The position numbers and the translations under genes are program-made. From Stenotrophomonas maltophilia (GTDB lineage Bacteria; Pseudomonadota; Gammaproteobacteria; Xanthomonadales; Xanthomonadaceae), in contig NZ_NEQV01000003.1 in assembly GCF_002799245.1 (NCBI RefSeq), forward strand, positions 241,497 to 305,496: a stretch of 64,000 nt of DNA, in the 5' to 3' direction. Positions 33,841 to 42,354 of the stretch are shown piece after piece. Each line of letters starts with the position of its first letter. The stretch's first letter is position 1. Below the pieces are notes generated by a model. That model ran no database searches, was not told the origin of the DNA, and worked only from the letters and a program-made list of their open reading frames with translations.

Positions 33841-35037
33841 TCAGCGCGGCTCCGGGCTCGGCGGCGCCTGCAGCAGGGCGGCGAAACGCTGCTTGCCCTG
33901 TTCGACATACTCGGCGATCTCCGCCGAGTCGCGGGTGGCCTGGCCGCGCAGCTGCTCGATTTCCTGCAGCGAGGTTTCCTGGAAGCGCACCACCGCATCG
34001 ACCAGCTTGCGCACCGAATCGACGCCGATGGTCGCTCCGTAGCCGGCCTTCAGGCCCTCGTGCAGCACTTCGTCGCCGATGTTGGCCACCGCTTCCAGGC
34101 CCTTGGAAGTGCCCTCGGTCATCGCATTGAGCGCCTGCGTGGATTCGTGCAGCCCCATCTGCGTGGTGAACGCCAGGTTCAAGGCGGTGAAGCTGGTTTC
34201 ATTGGTGGAGAAGAACACCACCGAGCGCTCGTTGACGCGGCGCTTGACCTCGTGCGACTGGTGCACGCGCAGCATGATCGCCTCGGACGTGGCGTAGTTC
34301 ACCTGCAGGTTCTCGGCCAGGTCCTTGGCCAGCTGGTAGCGCGACTCCTCGGCCTGGCTGTTGCGCAGGGCCTCATCACGGGCCATTACCAGGCGGCCGG
34401 TGTCGGCGGCATCGGCGGCCGGGTCGGCCGACTCCACGCGCTGCTGCGCCTGCTTCAGCGACTCGCGTGCATCGGCCAGCACCTGCTCCTGCAGTTTCAA
34501 CAGTTCATGCGCCTGGATCTCGGCATCCTTGATCGACAGGCGAAAGTCGCCGTACATCTCCAGCACGCGCGATTCGCGCTGCAGCTGCTCGGCCGAATCG
34601 CGGCTGACCTCCAGGAACGTACGGCGGATCTTCTCGAACCGGCTCGGGATGTCGCCGCGGGTGACCTTCATCCACAGGTTCTGCAGGCGCTCGCCCATAT
34701 CGATTTTGCCGTCGCGCACCTGTTCGACCATGGTGCTGGCGTCGTCACGGATGCTGTCGAAGGCGTGGATGATCTCGGTATAGCGGTCGGACACCTTGGC
34801 CGAGCTGATTTCATCACGCATCACGGCATTGAAATGGCCGGACTGCTGCAGCACGCGGGCAATGGCCACCACGCGGCCCTGGTCGAGGGTGGACAGCTGC
34901 GAAACCAGCGCGATGGCCGGTGCGTTGTTGTCCTGGGGAGCGGCCAGGCCCAGGCTGCGCAGCGTGGCCATGGCGCGGTCGAGGTACTTGATCGGCGCGG
35001 TAGCGGCCGGCGTGGCAAGGAGGGTGTTCTCGGACAT
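33841..35037 (-). CDS. TelA-like helical protein, first gene of three-gene coiled-coil operon
   Basis: 398 residues, entirely helical with no signal peptide; related proteins are sometimes annotated cell surface protein. Architecture resembles TelA (toxic anion resistance): a helical N-terminal half (YTEIIHAFDSIRDDASTMV, LQRESRVLEMYGDFRLSI), a central hairpin (LAENLQVNYATSEAIMLRVH), then VKRRVNERSVVFFSTNETSF and a C-terminal coiled coil. The likeness to TelA is my judgement of pattern, not a search result. Start MSENTLLATPA was chosen for its AAGGAGGTG-type upstream signal. The gap to the next gene is 13 bases. Confidence 0.7.
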   Translation of the reverse strand: MSENTLLATPAATAPIKYLDRAMATLRSLGLAAPQDNNAPAIALVSQLSTLDQGRVVAIARVLQQSGHFNAVMRDEISSAKVSDRYTEIIHAFDSIRDDASTMVEQVRDGKIDMGERLQNLWMKVTRGDIPSRFEKIRRTFLEVSRDSAEQLQRESRVLEMYGDFRLSIKDAEIQAHELLKLQEQVLADARESLKQAQQRVESADPAADAADTGRLVMARDEALRNSQAEESRYQLAKDLAENLQVNYATSEAIMLRVHQSHEVKRRVNERSVVFFSTNETSFTALNLAFTTQMGLHESTQALNAMTEGTSKGLEAVANIGDEVLHEGLKAGYGATIGVDSVRKLVDAVVRFQETSLQEIEQLRGQATRDSAEIAEYVEQGKQRFAALLQAPPSPEPR

Positions 35038-35339
35038 TTCGACGGCTCCGGTCAGGGCAAGCGATGAGGAACCTGCCGCGCGGAACGGGCAGGTTGCTGC
35101 GTAACGAAGGGGATGGGGAGCGGCAGCCGTGCGCTGCACGGCAGGCGGGCCCGGTCGGGGGCAGCGGGCCCGGTACGGGCGAAGGTGGTGTCCTGTTCAC
35201 GCACGGCGCATTCCTTGCAGATCGCCCCCCTGGCGATTCCTTCCCCATTGTAACGGCGGTGATGGTCAGGTGAAGCCCCACCGATGGCAGGGTGGAGTAG
35301 CGTTGGCGCACGCTCATCCTTCCGGCAAGCGAGGGCTTC
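35038..35339. other. 302-base intergenic region, divergent promoter zone
   Basis: No gene seen. A candidate minus-strand promoter has TTCACC at 35274-35269 and TACAAT at 35252-35247 with a 16-base spacer, which would serve the three-gene operon with a leader of about 200 bases. An imperfect hairpin AACCTGCC...GGCAGGTT lies at about 35070-35095, and GCGGGCCCGGT occurs twice near 35146 and 35167. Confidence 0.35.
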
Positions 35340-35774
35340 GTGCAGAACGTACCGCAGTGGTTGATCTGGGCCGGACTGTCAGCCGTGTTCGCGGCGCTGA
35401 CCGCGCTGTTCGCCAAGGTTGGCGTCAGGGGCGTCGACTCGGACCTGGCCATGGCCATCCGCACCCTGGTGGTGGCTGCGGTGATCCTGCCACTGGTGGT
35501 GCTCACCGGCAAATGGTCCAACCCGTTGCTGCTGCCGGGGCGTACCCAGCTGTTCCTGGTGCTGTCGGCGCTGGCGACCGGTGCCTCATGGCTGTTCTAC
35601 TTCCGCGCGCTGCAGAGCGGTGAGCTGGCCAAGGTGGCGGTGGTGGACAAGTTCAGCGTGGTGCTGGTGATCGTGCTGGCCTATCTTCTGCTGGGCGAGC
35701 GGCCCAGCCTGCGGGAGTGGAGCGGCATCGGCCTGGTGCTGGCCGGGGTGATCGTGCTGGCCACGAAAAAGTAG
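35340..35774 (+). CDS. EamA-type small transporter (single-domain, about 4-5 helices)
   Basis: 144 residues starting at GTG with GCGAGGG upstream. It is half the length of normal DMT transporters and matches the single-EamA-domain group, which works as dimers. Helices include WAGLSAVFAALTALFAKVGV, LAMAIRTLVVAAVILPLVVL and VVLVIVLAYLLLGERPSLREW, the last with the conserved GERP turn. The end LVLAGVIVLATKK is basic. The substrate is unknown. It is followed after 30 bases by a DUF3224 gene. Confidence 0.85.
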   Translation: MQNVPQWLIWAGLSAVFAALTALFAKVGVRGVDSDLAMAIRTLVVAAVILPLVVLTGKWSNPLLLPGRTQLFLVLSALATGASWLFYFRALQSGELAKVAVVDKFSVVLVIVLAYLLLGERPSLREWSGIGLVLAGVIVLATKK

Positions 35775-35804
35775 CAACGTTCGACCATCAGACGGGAGGG
35801 CAGG

Positions 35805-36197
35805 ATGCAGGGTGAAGCACACGGTACGTTCGAAGTGGATCTGCGACCGATCGGTGGCAATGACGGCCCGATCGCGGTGATGTCGATCAACAAGACCTTC
35901 GCGGGCGACCTGCAGGGCAGCAGCGTCGGCCAGATGCTGGCCTTCCGCACGCCGGTGCAGGGCTCGGCCGGTTACGTGGCGATGGAGCGGGTGACGGCCA
36001 CACTGGCCGGGCGCCAGGGCGGGTTCACCCTGCAGCACAACGGGCTGATGACCCGCGGCACGCCGCAGCTGAGCGTGGTGGTGGTGCCCGATTCCGGCAG
36101 CGACGGGCTGCTGGGCCTGGCCGGCACGCTGGAGATCACCATCAGCGAGGGGCGCCATGACTACCGGCTGGTCTACAGCCTGCCGGAAGGCCCCTAG
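35805..36197 (+). CDS. DUF3224-type small beta-barrel protein
   Basis: 130 residues, no signal peptide. The pattern ARGTFEV-like start (GEAHGTFEVDLRPI), MSINKTFAGDLQGSSVGQML, GSAGYVAMERVTATLAGRQGGFTLQHNGLM and VVVPDSGSDGLLGLAGTLEI is typical of DUF3224, small proteins of unknown function likely to form an allene-oxide-cyclase-like barrel. RBS GGGAGG lies upstream. It probably shares a transcript with the EamA-like gene. Confidence 0.8.
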   Translation: MQGEAHGTFEVDLRPIGGNDGPIAVMSINKTFAGDLQGSSVGQMLAFRTPVQGSAGYVAMERVTATLAGRQGGFTLQHNGLMTRGTPQLSVVVVPDSGSDGLLGLAGTLEITISEGRHDYRLVYSLPEGP

Positions 36198-36260
36198 CGG
36201 GGATCCACTGTCATGAACGCGCGCCGGCGTTGACCGCGCGCAGCAATGCGGTGTGGACGT

Positions 36261-36902
36261 TCATGCCGTACCCGCCTGCAGGCGGTCGTACATGCGTACC
36301 AGGTCAACCAGGGTGCGTGCGCCCATCTTGCGCATCACCTGTGCGCGGCGCACCTTCACCGTGATCTCGCTGACCCCGAGGTCACTGGCAATCTGCTTGT
36401 TGAGGCGGCCGCGTACCACACCGTCGACCACCTCGCGCTCGCCGGCGCTCAGTGAATCCCAGCGCAGCTGCAGAGCACCCAGCACGTCGCCCTCGCGGCG
36501 GCGCTCGCGGTCGATCTCGATGCCCTTGTGGATGGCATCGAGCAGCTCCTGGTCGCGGAAGGGCTTGGTCAGGAACTCGATGGCGCCATCCTTGATCGCG
36601 TTGACGCCCATCGCGATGTCGCCGTGGCCGGTGATGAACACCACCGGCAGCTGCAGGCCGTGGCTGCCCATTGCACGATGGAATTCGAGGCCACTCTGGC
36701 CTGGCATGCGCACATCCAGCACCAGGCAGGCCGGCGCGTCTTCCAGCTCGTGCTCGAGGAAGGCCTGCGCCGAGGCGAAGGCCCGCACCTGCAGGCCCAT
36801 GGAGGCCAGCAGGTCTTCCAGCGCCGCGCGCACCGACGGGTCATCGTCGACCACGTAGACGATGGGTGCCGGATCGACGGGCGGGGCAGTGGGCTTACGC
36901 AT
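36261..36902 (-). CDS. FixJ/NarL-type response regulator
   Basis: 213 residues from MRKPTAPPVDP. Receiver domain IVYVVDDDPSVRAALEDLL, phospho-acceptor in CLVLDVRMPGQSG, and the FixJ-type GHGDIAMGVNAIKDGAIEFLTKPF. The LuxR helix-turn-helix reads LSAGEREVVDGVVRGRLNKQ ... VKVRRAQVMRKMGA. The start overlaps the kinase stop by 8 bases (kinase TAA at 36895-36897), so this is the second gene of a kinase-regulator operon. TodT/StyR/FixJ-like; signal and targets unknown. Confidence 0.92.
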   Translation of the reverse strand: MRKPTAPPVDPAPIVYVVDDDPSVRAALEDLLASMGLQVRAFASAQAFLEHELEDAPACLVLDVRMPGQSGLEFHRAMGSHGLQLPVVFITGHGDIAMGVNAIKDGAIEFLTKPFRDQELLDAIHKGIEIDRERRREGDVLGALQLRWDSLSAGEREVVDGVVRGRLNKQIASDLGVSEITVKVRRAQVMRKMGARTLVDLVRMYDRLQAGTA

Positions 36903-37950
36903 GGCGGGGGTCCGTGGCAACGGGCAGGTCGAAGACGAAGCAGGCACCGCCGCCCGCCGGCCGTTCGGCGCGGATCTGGCCGTCGTTGGCCTCGATCATC
37001 GAGCGGCTGAGGCTGAGGCCGAGCCCCAACCCGTGCGACTTGGTGGTCCAGAACGCATCGAAGACCCGCTCGGGATGATCAGCCGGCAGGCCGACGCCCC
37101 GGTCGCGCACGCTGAGGCTGACCCGCTGGCCATCACGCCGGGTCAGCAGTGACAGGCGCCGGTCGGCTGCGGGCACGGCTTCCATTGCATCCACCGCATT
37201 GAGGATCAGGTTGCCGATCACCTGCTGCACCTGCACGCGATCGGCTTGTACCGGCGGCAGGTCGGCGTCCAGCAACAGCGCCACGGCAACGCCATGCTGG
37301 TCCAGCTCGCTGCGCGACAGCGCCAGCATTTCCTCCACCGCCTGGTTCAGATCGAAGGCGTGTCGTTCCGGTGCCGCGCCCTGGGTCAGGCCGCGGATGC
37401 GCGCGATCACGTCGCCGGCGCGGTGCGCATCGGCCAGGATGCGGGCCACGGTCTGCCGTGCCTTGTCCACGTTCGGAGGGTCCTGTGCGAGCCAGCGCTG
37501 GCAGGCTTCGGCGCTGCTGGCGATGGCCGCCAGCGGCTGGTTCACTTCATGGGCGATGGAGGTGGTGAGCTCGCCCACGGTGGAGGCGCGCGCCACCCGC
37601 AGCAGGCAGCCCTGTGCTTCCTGCACGGCGGCCTTGGCCGCTTCCATGTTCAGCGCGAGGTAGGTGGTGATGCCAATTACCAGCATGCCGATGACCGAGT
37701 TGACCAGGCCGATGCGGTAGGTGCCAAAGCGGGTCAGGAAGAAGCTCAGCCCGGTCAGCGCGATGCAGGCGATGGCCAGGGTGATCAGTCCGCGCGCGCT
37801 CAGCACGCGCGAGGCCGCGAGAATGACCGCCGCGTAGAAGCAGGCAGCGGCAACCGCGTAATCGGTGACGGTATCGATCAGGAAGATCGCCGCCATCACG
37901 ACGATCAGGGCCAGCAGCACCAGGGGGCGGCGGGGCGACAGCGATGGCAT
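36895..37950 (-). CDS. Sensor histidine kinase (FixL/TodS-like HisKA), membrane type
   Basis: 351 residues from MPSLSPRRPLVLL, chosen for the GGGAG 9 bases upstream; a longer open frame runs back into repeat DNA. Four or five short membrane helices (about 10-100) form the sensor. The H-box is GELTTSIAHEVNQPLAAIAS, the FixL/DctB-type His-Glu-Val-Asn, and the ATPase boxes are QVIGNLILNAVDAM, VRDRGVGLPADH and HGLGLGLSLSRSMIEANDG. No PAS domain is seen. It is coupled to the FixJ-like regulator. Confidence 0.9.
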   Translation of the reverse strand: MPSLSPRRPLVLLALIVVMAAIFLIDTVTDYAVAAACFYAAVILAASRVLSARGLITLAIACIALTGLSFFLTRFGTYRIGLVNSVIGMLVIGITTYLALNMEAAKAAVQEAQGCLLRVARASTVGELTTSIAHEVNQPLAAIASSAEACQRWLAQDPPNVDKARQTVARILADAHRAGDVIARIRGLTQGAAPERHAFDLNQAVEEMLALSRSELDQHGVAVALLLDADLPPVQADRVQVQQVIGNLILNAVDAMEAVPAADRRLSLLTRRDGQRVSLSVRDRGVGLPADHPERVFDAFWTTKSHGLGLGLSLSRSMIEANDGQIRAERPAGGGACFVFDLPVATDPRHA

Positions 37951-38015
37951 CGGGACGGCTCCCTGGCGTGGGTGGAAAGGATAGCAAAGCCGCCATCGGT
38001 GGATGCCGATTCCTG

Positions 38016-38097
38016 GTAGGTGCCGACCGTTGGTCGGCACAGCAATTGAATGGCGGGGGCGATGAGGGTTTGTGCCGACCAACGGTCGGCACCCACC
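38016..38097. repeat. Facing repeats with GTGCCGACC/GGTCGGCAC stems
   Basis: GTAGGTGCCGACCGTTGGTC... and its partner GTGCCGACCAACGGTCGGCA then CCCACC flank a 30-base spacer upstream of the kinase gene. Confidence 0.75.
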
Positions 38098-38130
38098 AAA
38101 GCGATGCACGGTGCTTCCGGGGGGGCATGA

Positions 38131-38156
38131 GGTTGCCGGCCAGCGGCCGGCACTAC
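38131..38156 (-). repeat. Single GTAG repeat at the mgtC-like stop
   Basis: On the minus strand GTAGTGCCGGCCGCTGGCCG then GCAACC. The TAG of GTAG is the stop codon of the MgtC-family gene. Confidence 0.75.
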
Positions 38157-38890
38157 TCCTCCAGGCTGGCGTTCCAGAATCCCTGCAGTACCCCGGGCGT
38201 GGCCGCCAGCGTCGCCAGTACGGCATCCAGTTCGCCGGCATCGACGGTGGTGGCATACAGCATCGCTTCGATTTCCACGTCACGCTCGCCAAACGGGCGC
38301 TGGTCCACCGCGCGCACCGGGTACTGCGCCTGCTCAAGCAGCAGCAACAACTGGTCCAGCACCTCGGCCTGCTGCTCGCGCTGGCAGACCACGTTGATCG
38401 CATAGGTCGCCTCGCTGAATGCCTCCGGCAGCGGCTGCCGCTGGATGCGGTTCACCACCGGCCGCAGCAGGGTGTTGGCGGCCAGCACGAACACCGCAGC
38501 CATCACCGCTTCGGGCAACAGCTTGATGCCGGCACACGCCCCCACCGCCGCCGACCCCCACAGCGTGGCGGCGGTGTTCAGGCCGGACACCTGGGCGCCG
38601 TCCTTCATGATCGCGCCAGCGCCGAGAAAGCCGACGCCGGAGATCACATAGGCAACCACATGCAGCGGCGACGGTGGGCCGCCATACAGGTCATGGAAGC
38701 GCACTGCCAGATCGACGAACACCGCCGCACCCACCGCCACCAGCGTATTGGTGCGCAGGCCAGCGGTGCGCTGGCGCAGCTGCCGCTCCAGGCCGATGAT
38801 CGTGCCCAGCACGAACGCCACCGACAGGCTGATCAGCGAGCTGAGCGTGGCGCCGGCGTTGAACGCCGGCAGGTTCGGGTTGATGTCCAT
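38153..38890 (-). CDS. MgtC/SapB-family membrane protein
   Basis: 245 residues. The first membrane half holds the MgtC signature VAFVLGTIIGLERQLRQRTA, LRTNTLVAVGAAVFVDLAVR and VISGVGFLGAGAIMKDGAQ. The soluble C-terminal domain from about 150 (TYAINVVCQREQQAEVLDQLL) is ACT-like, as in MgtC. MgtC proteins act in magnesium limitation and modulate ATP synthase in Salmonella. The gene follows mgtA on the same strand, the mgtCB-type pairing in reverse order. Its TAG stop comes from a palindromic repeat. Confidence 0.9.
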   Translation of the reverse strand: MDINPNLPAFNAGATLSSLISLSVAFVLGTIIGLERQLRQRTAGLRTNTLVAVGAAVFVDLAVRFHDLYGGPPSPLHVVAYVISGVGFLGAGAIMKDGAQVSGLNTAATLWGSAAVGACAGIKLLPEAVMAAVFVLAANTLLRPVVNRIQRQPLPEAFSEATYAINVVCQREQQAEVLDQLLLLLEQAQYPVRAVDQRPFGERDVEIEAMLYATTVDAGELDAVLATLAATPGVLQGFWNASLEE

Positions 38891-38921
38891 TGTGCTTCTC
38901 CCTGGACAGAGCGGCGGGCGC

Positions 38922-41681
38922 TTACTGCCAGCCGTAACGGCGGATGTAGAGCTTCTTCAGCGCGGTGGTCAGCACCGCATAGCCGAACAGGATCGCCACC
39001 AGGAACGGCCAATAGCCAACCGGCAGTGCCTGCAGCTTGAAGTAGCCGGCCAGCGGGCTCATCGGCAGGGCCACGCCGATGGCCATGATCAGGCCGGTCA
39101 TCACCAGCAGTGGCGGCGCGGCGATGCTCTGCAGGAACGGTACTTTCGGCGTGCGGATCATGTGCACGATCAGGGTCTGGGTCAGCAGGCCGACCACGAA
39201 CCAGCCGGACTGGAACAGGCCCTGGTCGGCCGGCGTGCGTGCGTCGAACACGTACCACATCAGCGCGAAACAGGTCAGGTCGAAGATCGAGCTGATCGGC
39301 CCGAAGAACACCATGAAGCGGCCGATGTCCGCCGGGTTCCACTTCAGCGGCCTGCGCACCAGCTCCTCGTCCACGTTGTCGAACGGAATGGCGATCTGCG
39401 AGATGTCGTACAGCAGGTTCTGCACCAGCAGCTGCAGCGGCAGCATCGGCAGGAACGGCAGGAAGGCCGAGGCCACCAGCACCGAGAACACGTTGCCGAA
39501 GTTGGAGCTGGCGGTCATGCGGATGTACTTCAGCATGTTGTTGAACGTGCGCCGGCCCTGGATGACGCCTTCCTCCAGCACCATCAGGTTCTTCTCCAGC
39601 AGGATGATGTCGGCGGCCTCCTTGGCGATGTCCACCGCACTGTCCACGCTGATGCCGATATCGGCCGCGCGCAGCGCGGGTGCATCATTGATGCCGTCGC
39701 CGAGGAAGCCGACCACCTTGCCCTGCGCGCGCAGCTCCCGCACCAGCCGCTCCTTGTGCAGTGGCGTCAGGCGGGCGAACACGCGGTGGTGGTGCAGCGC
39801 CCGCGACAGTGCGCCGTCATCCATGCGCTCGATCTGCGGGCCGGTCAGGATGGTGTCGGCGTCCAGGCCCACCTGTGCGCAGACGCGGGCGGTCACCAGT
39901 TCGTTGTCACCGGTGAATACCTTCACTTCCACACCATGTGCGGCCAGCGCCTGCAGCGCCTGCGCGGCCGATTCCTTCGGCGGGTCGAGGAAGGCCACGT
40001 AGCCGACCAGGGTCAAGCCGCACTCGTCGGCCTGCGAATAGGTGGTCTGGGTGGCGGCGGTCTCCTTCATCGCCACCGCCACGACACGCAGGCCCTGTTC
40101 GTTCAGTTCCTCGGTGGTCTGCCGCACGCGCGCCAGGCGGCGCTCGTCCAGCGGCATGTCCTGGCCGTTCTCGCGCACGGTGCTGCACACCGCCAGCATT
40201 TCTTCCACGGCCCCCTTGCAGATCAGCTCGTGGTGGTCCTCGCGCTCGGATACAACCACCGACATGCGGCGGCGCTCGAAGTCGAACGGGATCTCATCCA
40301 CCTTGTGGTAGTCCTGCGACAGCCGCAGCGAACTCTGCAGCTCCACGTGCTCCAGCACCGCGCGGTCCAGCAGGTTGATCAGCCCGGTCTGGAAGTGGCT
40401 GTTGAGGTAGGCGAACTTCAGCACGTCTTCCGAATCGTGGCCGAATACATCGGTGTGGCGTTCCAGCGCGATCTTGTCCTGGGTGAGCGTGCCGGTCTTG
40501 TCGGTGCACAGCACTTCCATGGCACCGAAGTTCTGGATGGCATCCAGGCGCTTGACGATCACCTTGCGCCGCGACAGCAGCACCGCACCCTTGGCCAGGG
40601 TGGAGGTGACGATCATCGGCAGCATTTCCGGCGTCAGGCCCACCGCCACCGACAGCGCGAACAGGAACGCCTCGGTCCAGTCGCCCTTGGTCCAGCCATT
40701 GATCAGCAGCACGAACGGCACCATCACCAGTGCGAAGCGGATCAGCAGCCAGCTGACACTGTTGACGCCGGCCTGGAACGCGGTTGGCGTGCGGTCGCTG
40801 GCGGTGCTGCGCTGGGCCAGGGTGCCGAAGTAGGTGCGGTTGCCGGTGGCCAGCACGATGGCCGTGGCGGTGCCGGAGACCACATTGGTGCCCATGAACA
40901 GCAGGTTGTGCTGTTCCAGCAGGCCGGCCAGGCCGTCGCCCGGGTGGGCGAACTTCTCCACCGGCAGCGACTCGCCGGTCATCGCTGCCTGGGCGACGAA
41001 CAGGTCCTTGGCGGTCAGCACGCGGCAATCGGCCGGGATCATGTCGCCAGCCGACAGCACGATGTGGTCACCGGGCACCAGTTCGCGGATCGGCAGGTCC
41101 AGCAGGCGCGCCGGGCGGCGGCTGTGCAGGTGCGCACCGAAATACTGGTCGGCCACATCGGCGGCCTCGGTGCCGGGATTCCTGCGCAGCACGCGCGCGG
41201 TATTGCCGACCAGTGCCTTCAGCCGCTCGGCGGCGCGGTTGGAGCGGCCTTCCTGCACGAAACGGATCAGCGTGGACAGCAGCACCATTGCACCGATCAC
41301 CACGGTGGCCTTGAGGTCCTCGGTCAGCCAGGACACCGCCGCCAGCACGGTCAGCAGCAGGTTGAACGGATTGCGGTAGCACTGCCACAGGTGACGCCAC
41401 CACGGCAGCGGCTTTTCGTGATCCACCTCGTTGGGACCGAGCGTGGCCAGCCGATCCTCGGCCTCATGTGGGCTGAGGCCATCGGCATGCGACTCCAGCG
41501 TGGCCAGCAGCTGGGCTTCCTCCTGCTGGGCGAGGGTAACCAGGCCGGTGGTGAGCGCGAACGGCGCCGCTTCGGCGCTGCCCGTACCGAACCCGGCTTC
41601 GGGCATTGCACGGCGGCGGAACAGGTTGCCTGCGCGACGGCTGCGCAGGAAGGCGTTGAACCAGGCGTTGAGCAGGCTCAT
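38922..41681 (-). CDS. mgtA: Magnesium-translocating P-type ATPase MgtA
   Basis: 919 residues, the family length. P-type ATPase features in order: actuator TGES (AAMTGESLPVEKF), M4 region ALSVAVGLTPEMLPMIVTST, phosphorylation site CTDKTGTLTQDKI near residue 390, KGAVEEML in the nucleotide domain, hinge GDGINDAPALRAADIGISVD and ten membrane helices. It imports magnesium from the periplasm when external magnesium is low. Start MSLLNAWF has GAGGAGAG upstream. The gene follows a small MgtE_N-like gene with a 63-base gap and precedes an mgtC-like gene, so a magnesium-limitation operon is likely. Confidence 0.95.
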   Translation of the reverse strand: MSLLNAWFNAFLRSRRAGNLFRRRAMPEAGFGTGSAEAAPFALTTGLVTLAQQEEAQLLATLESHADGLSPHEAEDRLATLGPNEVDHEKPLPWWRHLWQCYRNPFNLLLTVLAAVSWLTEDLKATVVIGAMVLLSTLIRFVQEGRSNRAAERLKALVGNTARVLRRNPGTEAADVADQYFGAHLHSRRPARLLDLPIRELVPGDHIVLSAGDMIPADCRVLTAKDLFVAQAAMTGESLPVEKFAHPGDGLAGLLEQHNLLFMGTNVVSGTATAIVLATGNRTYFGTLAQRSTASDRTPTAFQAGVNSVSWLLIRFALVMVPFVLLINGWTKGDWTEAFLFALSVAVGLTPEMLPMIVTSTLAKGAVLLSRRKVIVKRLDAIQNFGAMEVLCTDKTGTLTQDKIALERHTDVFGHDSEDVLKFAYLNSHFQTGLINLLDRAVLEHVELQSSLRLSQDYHKVDEIPFDFERRRMSVVVSEREDHHELICKGAVEEMLAVCSTVRENGQDMPLDERRLARVRQTTEELNEQGLRVVAVAMKETAATQTTYSQADECGLTLVGYVAFLDPPKESAAQALQALAAHGVEVKVFTGDNELVTARVCAQVGLDADTILTGPQIERMDDGALSRALHHHRVFARLTPLHKERLVRELRAQGKVVGFLGDGINDAPALRAADIGISVDSAVDIAKEAADIILLEKNLMVLEEGVIQGRRTFNNMLKYIRMTASSNFGNVFSVLVASAFLPFLPMLPLQLLVQNLLYDISQIAIPFDNVDEELVRRPLKWNPADIGRFMVFFGPISSIFDLTCFALMWYVFDARTPADQGLFQSGWFVVGLLTQTLIVHMIRTPKVPFLQSIAAPPLLVMTGLIMAIGVALPMSPLAGYFKLQALPVGYWPFLVAILFGYAVLTTALKKLYIRRYGWQ

Positions 41682-41744
41682 GGGACTCTCCTCGAATGTC
41701 AGAGCCGGCCGGGGCCGGAACACGAACGGAATGGCTGGGACGGA

Positions 41745-42044
41745 TCAGGCGTGGCGCATCGCCAGCACCGCAGGTGACCACGGCTGCATGTGCAGGCGCT
41801 GGCTGCCACCGATGCACAGCGGCTTCATCGCATCGCGCAGTGGATAGGGCAGATGGCGCAGCACATTGATGCGCTCGCTGATCGGCAGCAGCGACAGCGC
41901 GTCGGCGACCACGCGTGGCGAACCGAGCGACAGCGAACGGGCAAACATGACCGGGCCGTGCTGCAGCAGCTGGCTGCGCAGGGCGGCGACATCGCGCTCG
42001 CCGATCAGGCGGCGCAGGGTGATGTAGAGGATCTTGTAGGACAT
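41745..42044 (-). CDS. Small MgtE_N-like protein preceding mgtA
   Basis: 99 residues, cytoplasmic. Residues 40-75 (SPRVVADALSLLPISERINV then LRHLPYPLRDAM) resemble the superhelical repeat of the MgtE N-terminal domain, which senses cytosolic magnesium in MgtE channels. The N-terminal MSYKILYITLRRLIGERDVA is unlike MgtE. It lacks CBS and membrane domains, so it cannot be a channel; a regulatory partner for MgtA or MgtC is an inference. It is first in the operon, directly behind a hairpin that covers its ribosome-binding site. Confidence 0.65.
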   Translation of the reverse strand: MSYKILYITLRRLIGERDVAALRSQLLQHGPVMFARSLSLGSPRVVADALSLLPISERINVLRHLPYPLRDAMKPLCIGGSQRLHMQPWSPAVLAMRHA

Positions 42045-42083
42045 GGGGGCGATCTCCAGGCAGGCGGCACCTGGCGATCCCCC
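42045..42083 (-). promoter_or_regulatory. Leader hairpin enclosing the ribosome-binding site of the mgtA operon
   Basis: On the minus strand GGGGGATCGCCAGG pairs with CCTGGAGATCGCCCCC, giving about 13 pairs with one bulge and one mismatch. The Shine-Dalgarno GGAG lies in the 3' arm, 9 bases before the ATG, so folding would hide it. No known magnesium riboswitch was recognised. Confidence 0.5.
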
Positions 42084-42354
42084 GTCACTCAGGCAGGCAG
42101 GGACCGGCGGGCAGGCGCCAGGAACAGGCGGATTGCGGGCATCGGGCGCGCGGTGCGCCCGGCAGGGTCGGGGTCCATCTGCGTCTCCATGAGGGGAGGG
42201 TGCCGGCCAGGGTTGCCCCGGCCAGTGGCGCTATTGTCCACCCCTGAATGGGGCAGTCCTAGAGGCCCGTGGGTTAGCCGGGCTATACCTTGGTATAGCC
42301 CGGCCCCAAGGGTTGCCTATACTCGCGCCATCCCCTGCCGGTGAGGCATGTGCC
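42084..42354. other. Divergent intergenic region with a 28-base palindrome
   Basis: No gene seen. At 42277-42304 there is a perfect inverted repeat GCCGGGCTATACC-TT-GGTATAGCCCGGC, about 50 bases before the esterase start. It may be an operator or a structured leader. CTCATGG/GGGAGG-rich sequence near 42190 has no clear meaning. Confidence 0.5.

Noticed and set aside
37951..38403. N-terminal extension of the FixL-like kinase to 502 residues
   Set aside because: The extension is encoded by palindromic repeats and the mgtC-like antisense strand. A good RBS precedes MPSLSPRRPLVLL at 37950.
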